The notes beneath the pieces are model-generated. The model did not search any database, was not told where the DNA came from, and saw only the letters and a list, made by a program, of their open reading frames with translations. A program made the position numbers and the translations under genes. DNA of 34,753 nt from Bacillota bacterium (GTDB lineage Bacteria > Bacillota > Clostridia > Oscillospirales > Oscillospiraceae), in assembly GCA_028719885.1 (NCBI GenBank), contig JAQYLT010000024.1, positions 1-34,753 on the forward strand. The letters are read 5' to 3'. Each line of letters begins with the position of its first letter. The first letter of the stretch is position 1. Of this stretch, positions 15,675 to 23,191 are shown piece by piece.

Positions 15675-17141
15675 ATGAATAGAAAAGAAAATCAATTCTG
15701 GAACAGTCCGCTGACACAGTCTGCAATCACTTCTTCGGAAGTCAGACTGCCTGAGATGCTCCTTGGTTATTTCATCGGTCCCTTTGGTGCACTGCTCTCC
15801 TCCGGAATCTTCACCAGCATTCTGCAAAACTACTTTACAGATGTTCTGAAGCTTGACCTGAGTTTTTTGACAGGCTTGCAGCTTTTCTCAACAATCCTGA
15901 TTGTTGCGGCAAACCTGGTGGTTGGGCAGCTGATCGAGAGAACAAAAGCACTGGCGGGTAAGGCAAGACCCTGGATTCTGTTGTCGGCACTGGTGCTGTC
16001 CATTGCAAGCGTGCTGATGTTCATTGTACCGTTCCAAAGCACTGGTGCAAAAATGGTGTGGATTGCAATCGCGTATAACCTGTATTATGCGGTGGCTTAT
16101 CCCATCTATAATACCGCAAATTCCACATTGGTTCCTGTATCCACCCGGAACAGCAAGCAGCGCGCCACGCTGGCTTCCTTTACCAATATGGCAGGTCTGG
16201 GTGTTATGGGCGCAGGCTCCATGGTTTTTCCCGTACTGGTGTCCTTTGCGCTGAAGGAGAATCAGCACCTGTGGTTTCTGACCATGCTAGCAGTGGCGGT
16301 GTTTACAGCGCTGACGATTTTCTTGCAGTACAAGTTCACGAGAGAACGTGTCACCGAGGAGCTTATGAGCGGCAGTGACCACGCAGCAAAAGAAGCTGTC
16401 GCACCACTACAGCAGCAGCTGAAAGCAGTCGCCAGTGAAAAATGGTGGTGGATTTCCATTGTTTTCTATCTGGTTATGCAGTGGAGCGGAGCTATGAAGA
16501 ATGGTTCCATGGCGTTCTTTTGCAAGTGGGTGCTGGATAATACCTTTTTTGGTTCCCCGGATGCCTGGGGTGCATCCCAGTCCCTGCTTGCGGTGATGGG
16601 TGCGATTCCCATGGCCATTGCTGCCGCCTTCGTGGTGCCGCTGGCTAACAAGTTCGGGAAACAAAAACTGGTTCTGCTTGGAATGGTCGTTGGTGCTATT
16701 GGCGGTGTGATCGCGGGCCTGGGTGGGCAGAATATTGTCCCTGTTGCTGTTGGTGTAGCCATCAAATGTTTGGGTTCTGCTCCTGCGTGCTATCTGATTC
16801 TTGCAATGCTGGCGGATGTGATTGATCATATCGAGTTTACCAGCGGGATTCGTACCGATGGGCTTACCATGTCGATTTACAGCTCCATCATGGTGGCGGC
16901 AACACCAATCTGTAACTCTATTTTCAGCGCGATTCTCGGTGCCAGCGGGTATAATCAGACAGCGGATGCCGCACTGGGTACTGCCGGTCAAACGTTAGCT
17001 ACCCAACAGGCGATTTCAATAGGTTATATTTGGATTGAGACAATCGGATTTGTGGTATGTGCGCTGCTGATTCTTGCGTGGAATGTGGAGGGCAAGCTGC
17101 AGGAAGAGCAAAGGGTAATTGCAGAACGAAAAAAGAAATAA
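15675..17141 (+). CDS. GPH-type sugar:cation symporter (first copy)
   Basis: This protein of about 488 residues has roughly twelve membrane helices and belongs to the glycoside-pentoside-hexuronide (GPH, MelB-like) group of the major facilitator superfamily. It should import a di- or oligosaccharide with a cation. The cytoplasmic loop 2-3 motif appears as ERTKALAGKARPW, and a long hydrophilic central loop holds charged residues (SGSDHAAKEAVAPLQQQ). Start choice is uncertain: an ATG at 15663 would add four residues but overlaps the AAAGGA, while 15675 lies 12 nt after it. It starts 34 bp after the GH2 gene, which fits transport of that enzyme's substrate. Confidence 0.88.
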   Translation: MNRKENQFWNSPLTQSAITSSEVRLPEMLLGYFIGPFGALLSSGIFTSILQNYFTDVLKLDLSFLTGLQLFSTILIVAANLVVGQLIERTKALAGKARPWILLSALVLSIASVLMFIVPFQSTGAKMVWIAIAYNLYYAVAYPIYNTANSTLVPVSTRNSKQRATLASFTNMAGLGVMGAGSMVFPVLVSFALKENQHLWFLTMLAVAVFTALTIFLQYKFTRERVTEELMSGSDHAAKEAVAPLQQQLKAVASEKWWWISIVFYLVMQWSGAMKNGSMAFFCKWVLDNTFFGSPDAWGASQSLLAVMGAIPMAIAAAFVVPLANKFGKQKLVLLGMVVGAIGGVIAGLGGQNIVPVAVGVAIKCLGSAPACYLILAMLADVIDHIEFTSGIRTDGLTMSIYSSIMVAATPICNSIFSAILGASGYNQTADAALGTAGQTLATQQAISIGYIWIETIGFVVCALLILAWNVEGKLQEEQRVIAERKKK

Positions 17142-17179
17142 ATGGGCAAATTTCAGTCCCACAGAAAGAGGAAACCAAA

Positions 17180-18289
17180 ATGCACTACGATTATCTGGTG
17201 GTGGGGGCAGGGCTGTTCGGTGCGGCCTTTGCTCAGCGGATGCTTGAGACTGAAAAATCCGTCCTGGTGATTGAAAAACGGGACCACATCGGCGGCAATG
17301 TGTTCACCGAGGAGGTTGAGGGAATTCAGGTTCACCGCTATGGTGCCCATATCTTTCACACCGACAGCAAGAAAGCCTGGGAGTATGTGAATCGCTTCGC
17401 TGAGTTTAACCGCTATACCAATTCTCCCATTGCCAATTATCACGGCCAGCTTTACTCCCTGCCCTTCAATATGTACACCTTTCACAAGATGTGGGACGTA
17501 AATACGCCAATAGAGGCAGCGGACATCATCGCGCGTCAGCGCCATGACAGCGGTATCCTGGTTCCGACGAATCTAGAGGAGCAGGCCATCTCCCTGGTGG
17601 GAACGGACATCTACGAAAAGCTTATCAAGGGCTACACGGAAAAGCAATGGGGTCGCCCCTGCCGGGAATTGCCATCGTTTATCATCCGCCGCCTGCCGGT
17701 ACGCTATACCTACGACAACAATTACTTCACCTCCCGCTATCAGGGCATCCCAATCGGAGGTTATACCAGAATGGTGGAAAAGATGCTCTCCGGCATTGAA
17801 GTCCGGCTGAATGTGGACTATCTGGAAGATAAAGCCCACTGGGACAGCTTGGCGGACAGGGTGGTCTACACTGGCCCCATCGATGCTTACTTTGGGTATT
17901 GCTGCGGCCCTCTGGCTTACCGTTCCGTCCGCTTCGAGACGGAGGTGCTGGACATGCCCAATTTCCAGGGCAATGCCGTGGTGAACTACACTGACCGGGA
18001 GACTCCTTTCACCCGGATCATCGAGCACAAGCATTTCGAGTTCGGTACCCAGTCAAAGACGGTGATTTCCAGAGAATACAGCCAAGAGTGGGAGCCGGGG
18101 ATGGAACCCTACTATCCTGTGAACGACGAAAAAAATACTGCTTTGTACGAACAATACCGTGCCCTGGCAGAGAAAGAACCAAACATCCTTTTTGGCGGAA
18201 GGCTGGGCCAATACCGTTATTATGACATGGATGCAGTTCTGCTCTCTGCTCTGGAACTGGCAGAGAAAGAGAAAGAAGGAACGCTATGA
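17180..18289 (+). CDS. glf: UDP-galactopyranose mutase
   Basis: This 369-residue flavoenzyme interconverts UDP-galactopyranose and UDP-galactofuranose, the donor for galactofuranose in surface polysaccharides. The N-terminus has the FAD-binding VVGAGLFGAAFAQ and an IGGNVFTE motif. HRYGAHIFHTDSKKAW, the KGYTEKQWGR segment and FGGRLGQYRYYDMD near the end are characteristic of Glf. AGAGGAAA precedes the ATG at 17180. Its stop overlaps the start of the glycosyltransferase gene (ATGA), so both are co-translated. A biosynthetic gene pair inside a run of glycoside hydrolases and symporters is unusual. Confidence 0.93.
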   Translation: MHYDYLVVGAGLFGAAFAQRMLETEKSVLVIEKRDHIGGNVFTEEVEGIQVHRYGAHIFHTDSKKAWEYVNRFAEFNRYTNSPIANYHGQLYSLPFNMYTFHKMWDVNTPIEAADIIARQRHDSGILVPTNLEEQAISLVGTDIYEKLIKGYTEKQWGRPCRELPSFIIRRLPVRYTYDNNYFTSRYQGIPIGGYTRMVEKMLSGIEVRLNVDYLEDKAHWDSLADRVVYTGPIDAYFGYCCGPLAYRSVRFETEVLDMPNFQGNAVVNYTDRETPFTRIIEHKHFEFGTQSKTVISREYSQEWEPGMEPYYPVNDEKNTALYEQYRALAEKEPNILFGGRLGQYRYYDMDAVLLSALELAEKEKEGTL

Positions 18290-19296
18290 AGCTGCTCACT
18301 GTAACCGTACCCTGCTACAATTCTCAGGACTACATGGAAAAGTGTATCAAAAGTCTGCTTCCCGGCGGGAACCGGGTACAGATTGTGATAATCGACGATG
18401 GCTCCAAGGATGCAACGTCAGAAATCGCTGACCGATATGCCAAAGAATACCCCCACATCGTCACCACCGTCCACCAGGAAAACGGCGGCCACGGAGCGGG
18501 CATCAACCAGGGAATTGAGTACGCAGAAGGCAGGTATTTTAAGGTGGTGGACAGCGATGACTGGGTCAGCGGGGACTATATGCGGTTCCTGGACACCCTG
18601 GAACAGTGCGAGAAAGGCGGCGGGGTGGATTTGTTCGTCACCAACTACTATTACGAGCACGCCGACGGCAAGGGTAACCGCTCCATCTGCTATGCCAACG
18701 CCCTGCCGGAGCATAAGATATTTGACTGGTCGGAAACCAAGCCCTTCAAACTCCACCAGCTGCTCACCATCCACAGCTGCACCTTCCGCACGGAGCTGCT
18801 GCGCTGCCACACCAAGGCGCTGCCCCATCATGTTTTCTATGAGGATAACCTGATGGTCTATCAGGCGCTCCCATTTGTCAAGAGAATGTTCTATCTCAAC
18901 GCCGATTTGTACCGCTACTACATCGGCAGAGAGGGCCAGTCGGTACAGCGGGATGTGATGACCCGACGGTATCAGCACCAGCTTATTGTCACCCAAAAAT
19001 GCTTTGAGACGGTCCACCTGGATGAGATCAAGGACAGCCGCCAACAAAAATACCTCAAGCATGAGCTTTTTATGATGTTTGGCATCTCCGTGCTCTATTC
19101 CCGGCTGAATAAGTCTGAGGAAGCGGACAAGAATCTGGAGAAAATGTGGGAAGGCTGCTATGCGTTTGATGAAAAATGGGCAGAACACTTCCGAAAACAT
19201 ACGCCACTTTGGTTCATATCTTCCCCTGGAAAGGCGGGACGGAACCTGTCCAGCACCATTTACTTCGTTGCCAACAGAGTGGTACGGTTTAATTAG
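18286..19296 (+). CDS. Family 2 glycosyltransferase
   Basis: This 336-residue GT2 enzyme (GT-A fold) transfers a sugar from a nucleotide donor. It opens with TVTVPCYNSQDYMEKCI, the nucleotide-binding IIDDGSKDAT and ENGGHGAGINQGIEYAEG. The metal-binding DxD region is KVVDSDDWV. No membrane helices are apparent. The start overlaps the glf stop by 4 bp, which suggests, but does not prove, that UDP-galactofuranose is the donor. The TAG stop at 19294-19296 forms part of the 4-bp target duplication (TTAG) of the MITE that follows, so the insertion landed exactly at the end of the gene without changing the protein. Confidence 0.9.
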   Translation: MKLLTVTVPCYNSQDYMEKCIKSLLPGGNRVQIVIIDDGSKDATSEIADRYAKEYPHIVTTVHQENGGHGAGINQGIEYAEGRYFKVVDSDDWVSGDYMRFLDTLEQCEKGGGVDLFVTNYYYEHADGKGNRSICYANALPEHKIFDWSETKPFKLHQLLTIHSCTFRTELLRCHTKALPHHVFYEDNLMVYQALPFVKRMFYLNADLYRYYIGREGQSVQRDVMTRRYQHQLIVTQKCFETVHLDEIKDSRQQKYLKHELFMMFGISVLYSRLNKSEEADKNLEKMWEGCYAFDEKWAEHFRKHTPLWFISSPGKAGRNLSSTIYFVANRVVRFN

Positions 19297-19457
19297 GGAA
19301 CCTCTGAATAATTCGGCAAGAGCTGGAGGCGAGGGATTTTGGCTCAGCCGAAAGTACTAAATTGGAGGAATACTTTGTGTATTTCCCAATTTTAGTACTG
19401 AACGGATGGGGCAAAAGACCCGCCACGTAAGCCGCAGCCGAATTGTTCAGAGGTTCC
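19297..19457. mobile_element. 161-bp MITE with terminal inverted repeats
   Basis: The ends are 21-bp inverted repeats (19297-19317 and 19437-19457) matching at 20 of 21 positions, starting GGAACCTCTGAATAATTCGG. Identical TTAG copies flank the element (19293-19296 and 19458-19461). A 4-bp YTAR-type duplication is what IS5-group transposases make. The interior is a long imperfect palindrome, with AGTACTAAA(A)TTGG arms at about 19353-19366 and 19388-19401. It holds no open frame. The end sequence resembles the end of the IS at 1-137, which could supply the transposase. The element sits between two genes of one apparent operon and could weaken transcription into the downstream half. Confidence 0.82.
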
Positions 19458-19528
19458 TTAGAAGCAGATTACTGATATCTATATCCCCCGGCACAGGAAG
19501 TGTAAACTACCTATTATTGGAGGTAACG

Positions 19529-21454
19529 ATGAGAAGAGAGATTTTACTGAACAAACAATGGACATTCCAGTATCACGATGGAAAAAAGTTAGAAATTGAT
19601 CTTCCCCACACTTGGAACAATCTGGATGGTCAGGATGGGGGCGACGATTACTGGCGGGGTACCTGTACTTATCAAAAAGGCTTTCCGATGCTGAGACTAG
19701 GTGAGGATGAATGCGTTTACCTGGAATTTGAGGGCATCAACGCCTCTGCCAGGGTGAGCCTCAATGGAACCCTGGTTGCTGTCCATGACGGCGGTTATTC
19801 CACTTTCCGGTGCGAGATTACTGGATTGCTGAAGGAGAACAACGAGCTGACCATAGAGGTGGACAACTCGAAAAATGACAGAGTCTATCCCCAGAAGGCG
19901 GACTTCACCTTTTACGGCGGCATCTATCGGGATGTGCGGCTGGTGATTGTTCCCAAGTCTCATTTCGATTTGGATTATCTGGGCTCCTGCGGCGTGCGGG
20001 TAACGGCAACTCCTGACGGAAGCAACGCATTCGTTCGGATTCAGAGCCGGGTGACCGGTGGGCAGGTGGAAATAACCCTGTTGGATCGAGAAGGCCGAAC
20101 GGTAGCCATGGGGCAGGGGACGGACACTACCCTGACCATTGTGGATGCTCACCGTTGGCATGGCGTGGAGGACCCTTATCTCTATACCGCCCGCTGCCGC
20201 GTGACAGAAAACGGCAGCATTCAAGACAGCCTGGACATCCCCTTCGGTGTCCGCAGCTTCCGGGTGGATTCCAAGCAAGGCTTCATCCTTAACGACAAGC
20301 CCTATCCCTTACATGGTGTCTCCCGACATCAGGATCGGAAGGGGCTTGGCAATGCCATTACAAAGGAGATGCACGAAGAGGATATGGCGCTGATTGCCGA
20401 ACTGGGTGCCAATACCGTGCGTCTTGCCCACTATCAGCACGACCAGTACTTCTATGATCTGTGCGACCAGTACGGTATGGTGGTCTGGGCGGAAATCCCC
20501 TACATCAGCGAGCATATGCCAAATGGCAGAGAGAACACCATCAGCCAGATGAAGGAGCTCATTGAGCAGAATTACAACCATCCCTGCATCGTCTGCTGGG
20601 GCGTATCCAACGAGATCACCATCTCCACCAAGGATAAAAAGGACATGCTGGAAAACCATCATGTGCTCAACGACCTGTGCCATGAGCTGGACCCCACCCG
20701 GTTCACCACCCTGGCTTGCTACGCCATGTGCGGCCCCTTCAACAAGGTAGCCCACATTACTGACGTGGTGAGCTGGAACCTGTATCTGGGCTGGTATATG
20801 CCCGGATGCTTTTTAAATGATCTGTGGATCGGCTTCTGGCATCTGTGCTATCCCAATCGTCCTTTGGGCTACAGCGAGTACGGTGCCGAGGGTATGCCAA
20901 ACCTGCACTCCGAGCATCCCCGCAGAAATGACCACACTGAGGAATACCAGGCAAAGTACCATGAGTTCATGCTCCGGTGCTTCTGTCGGCACCCCTATAT
21001 GTGGTCCACCCATGTATGGAATATGTTTGACTTTGCCGCCGACGCCCGGGACCAGGGAGGCGAACCTGGCATGAATCACAAGGGCCTTGTCACCTTCGAC
21101 CGCAAGACCAAGAAGGACAGCTTCTACCTCTACAAGGCTTGGTGGAGCAAGGACCCCTTTGTGCACATCTGCTCCAAGCGGTTTACCGACCGGGCAAAGG
21201 ACACCATCACTGTGAAGGTCTACAGCAACCAGCCCACCGTAACCCTGAAGGTGAACGGCAGGGAAATCGGCAGCGCCACCGAGCCGGATCATGTGTTCAT
21301 CTTCCGGGTGAAGGTGGAAAAGAACACAAAAGTGGAGGCCGTAGCTGGCAGCCTGAAGGACAGCGCTGTTTTCCATAAGGTTGATGTCCCCAATCCAGAT
21401 TATGTCCTGAAAAAGTCCAAGAATCAACAGGCTTCCAACTGGGTGGATGCCTGA
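19529..21454 (+). CDS. GH2 family glycosidase (second copy, short form)
   Basis: This 641-residue GH2 enzyme lacks a signal peptide and should act on imported sugars. It begins with the sugar-binding domain (LLNKQWTFQYHDG, then LPHTWNNLDGQDGGDDYWRG), followed by the Ig-like domain and barrel. Catalytic residues are Glu362 in WGVSNEITIS (acid/base) and Glu450 in GYSEYGAEG (nucleophile). A short beta-domain ends the protein (VTLKVNGREIGSAT). It is shorter than the GH2 at 13256 and lacks its C-terminal modules, so the two are not recent duplicates. TTGGAGG precedes the ATG at 19529; earlier in-frame ATGs lie inside the MITE. The symporter follows after 26 bp. Confidence 0.88.
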   Translation: MRREILLNKQWTFQYHDGKKLEIDLPHTWNNLDGQDGGDDYWRGTCTYQKGFPMLRLGEDECVYLEFEGINASARVSLNGTLVAVHDGGYSTFRCEITGLLKENNELTIEVDNSKNDRVYPQKADFTFYGGIYRDVRLVIVPKSHFDLDYLGSCGVRVTATPDGSNAFVRIQSRVTGGQVEITLLDREGRTVAMGQGTDTTLTIVDAHRWHGVEDPYLYTARCRVTENGSIQDSLDIPFGVRSFRVDSKQGFILNDKPYPLHGVSRHQDRKGLGNAITKEMHEEDMALIAELGANTVRLAHYQHDQYFYDLCDQYGMVVWAEIPYISEHMPNGRENTISQMKELIEQNYNHPCIVCWGVSNEITISTKDKKDMLENHHVLNDLCHELDPTRFTTLACYAMCGPFNKVAHITDVVSWNLYLGWYMPGCFLNDLWIGFWHLCYPNRPLGYSEYGAEGMPNLHSEHPRRNDHTEEYQAKYHEFMLRCFCRHPYMWSTHVWNMFDFAADARDQGGEPGMNHKGLVTFDRKTKKDSFYLYKAWWSKDPFVHICSKRFTDRAKDTITVKVYSNQPTVTLKVNGREIGSATEPDHVFIFRVKVEKNTKVEAVAGSLKDSAVFHKVDVPNPDYVLKKSKNQQASNWVDA

Positions 21455-21480
21455 GGAAGAAAAATGAAGGAGGTCTATCC

Positions 21481-23052
21481 ATGGCAAACAAACCCACCAA
21501 TGCCGTCAATGACGGCGTGAACCGCGCCAAGCTGTATCAGCTTGCTCTGTTCCCTCTGAATAACGGCGCAACCAATGTCTATTTTGTTCTGATTCTGTCC
21601 TATGTAGCCCAGTTCGGCTCCAGCATTCTGGAACTGGGACTGTACGCATCTATCATGGTAACCATCATGCGGGTATTTGATGCCATCACCGATCCGATCA
21701 TTGGTGCGCTGATGGACCGCACCAGCACGAAATTTGGAAAGTTCCGTCCCTTTATGGTCATCGGCAGCGTCATTATGGCGGTTTCTGTCATCTGCCTGTA
21801 CTGCCTGACCCCGCTGATTCCCGCTTCCATGAAGGCCATACGTTACATCGCCTTTACTGTGGTCTATGCCGTGTGGGTCATCGGCTACACCTTCCAGACC
21901 AGCTGCACCCGGGCCGGTCAGACCGTACTGACCAATGATCCTAAGCAGCGTCCCCTGTTCACCATCTTCAACACTGTGGGCTCCATGCTGGGTATGGGTG
22001 TGATGCAGTTCCTGATCCCCCTGATTAAGAACAATTTCAATGTCTATGACGAAGCCGGCACCCTGATTCAGTCCGGCTATGCCCGCCCGGAGCTGTACCG
22101 AATCATCACCCCTGTGGGAATTGTGGTTTCTGTACTGCTCACCATCCTGGCCATCATCGGCATCGCCGAGAAAGACCGCCCCGAGTTCTATGGCATCGGC
22201 GGTGCCAAGCAGGAAAAGGTCAAGATTTCCGAATATGTGGAGATCATCAAAAACAACAGGCCCATGCAGCGGCTGATGGTTGCCGGTGCGGGCTGCAAGC
22301 TGGCTCTGGCCATCGCCACCAATACTACTGTGCTGCTGGCGCTGTACGGCATTATGATGGGCAACTACGACAGCTTGTATCTGCCCATGATGATTATGGG
22401 CTATGTGTTTGCCGTGCCCTTCTTCCTGCTGTCTGTCAACACTTCCCAGAAGCTGGGGCAGAAAGCCTCTCTGACCCGCTATGTCACGGTAGCCCTGTGC
22501 TGCTATGTGGGTGTGCTGGCACTGCTGCTGATTTCCAATGTGAACAATCCCGCCACCATGCTGTCCTTCCCCTTCAACGGCGGCGGCAGCATCAATCTGT
22601 ACACCATTGCCTTTATTCTCTGCTTCGGCATCGGCTACGGCGCTTACTACGCCACGGCGGATATGCCCATCCCCATGGTGGCCGACTGCTCCGACTACGA
22701 GACTTATCGCTCCGGCAAGTACATCCCCGGCATCATGGGCACCCTGTTTTCTTTGGTTGACAAACTGGTGTCCTCTCTGGCTCAGACGTTGGTTGCCTTC
22801 ATCTTTCTGATCTGTGCCGGACTGCAGGACCTGCCCACAGACAGCACCCCCTACTCCACCGGCATTAAGGTGGCCATCATCGTCATGTTCTGCCTGATTC
22901 CCATGATCGCTTGGGCAGCGACCCTCTGGGCCATGAAGGGCTATGGTCTCACCGGAGCCAAGATGAAGGAAATTCAGAAAGTCAACGCTCAGCGGAAGCA
23001 GGCCATTGCCCAGGGGATGTCTCTGGAAGAGGCTATGGAGAAATGGAAATAA
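21481..23052 (+). CDS. GPH-type sugar:cation symporter (second copy)
   Basis: This 523-residue transporter with about twelve membrane helices belongs to the GPH/MelB-like group. The characteristic loop motif is MDRTSTKFGKFRPFMVIG, after the early DAITDPIIGA segment that carries the conserved Asp of helix 2. A second conserved stretch is ADMPIPMVADCSDYETYRSGKYIPG. The C-terminal tail is cytoplasmic and charged. GAAGGAGG precedes the ATG. Together with the GH2 just upstream it forms a second transporter-hydrolase pair. Sequence differs clearly from the symporter at 15675, so the two probably import different oligosaccharides. Confidence 0.9.
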   Translation: MANKPTNAVNDGVNRAKLYQLALFPLNNGATNVYFVLILSYVAQFGSSILELGLYASIMVTIMRVFDAITDPIIGALMDRTSTKFGKFRPFMVIGSVIMAVSVICLYCLTPLIPASMKAIRYIAFTVVYAVWVIGYTFQTSCTRAGQTVLTNDPKQRPLFTIFNTVGSMLGMGVMQFLIPLIKNNFNVYDEAGTLIQSGYARPELYRIITPVGIVVSVLLTILAIIGIAEKDRPEFYGIGGAKQEKVKISEYVEIIKNNRPMQRLMVAGAGCKLALAIATNTTVLLALYGIMMGNYDSLYLPMMIMGYVFAVPFFLLSVNTSQKLGQKASLTRYVTVALCCYVGVLALLLISNVNNPATMLSFPFNGGGSINLYTIAFILCFGIGYGAYYATADMPIPMVADCSDYETYRSGKYIPGIMGTLFSLVDKLVSSLAQTLVAFIFLICAGLQDLPTDSTPYSTGIKVAIIVMFCLIPMIAWAATLWAMKGYGLTGAKMKEIQKVNAQRKQAIAQGMSLEEAMEKWK

Positions 23053-23191
23053 ACCCCAAAGCTGATACGATTATAGCGCTTGTGTAAGCAGAAAATGACA
23101 GCAACGTGACACTGACGGCTACAGCCGGGGACTTTGCGGCAAATCCAACGATATAGGTTTTTCCTAGCGGTTCAAAAAGGAGTACACAGCA

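Noticed and set aside
23110..23175. GACGGC (23114) and TGCGGC (23135), 21 bp apart, before the cytoplasmic GH3 gene
   Set aside because: The half-sites are degenerate, the prefix is missing, and no -35/-10 pair falls at the positions seen in sites A-C.
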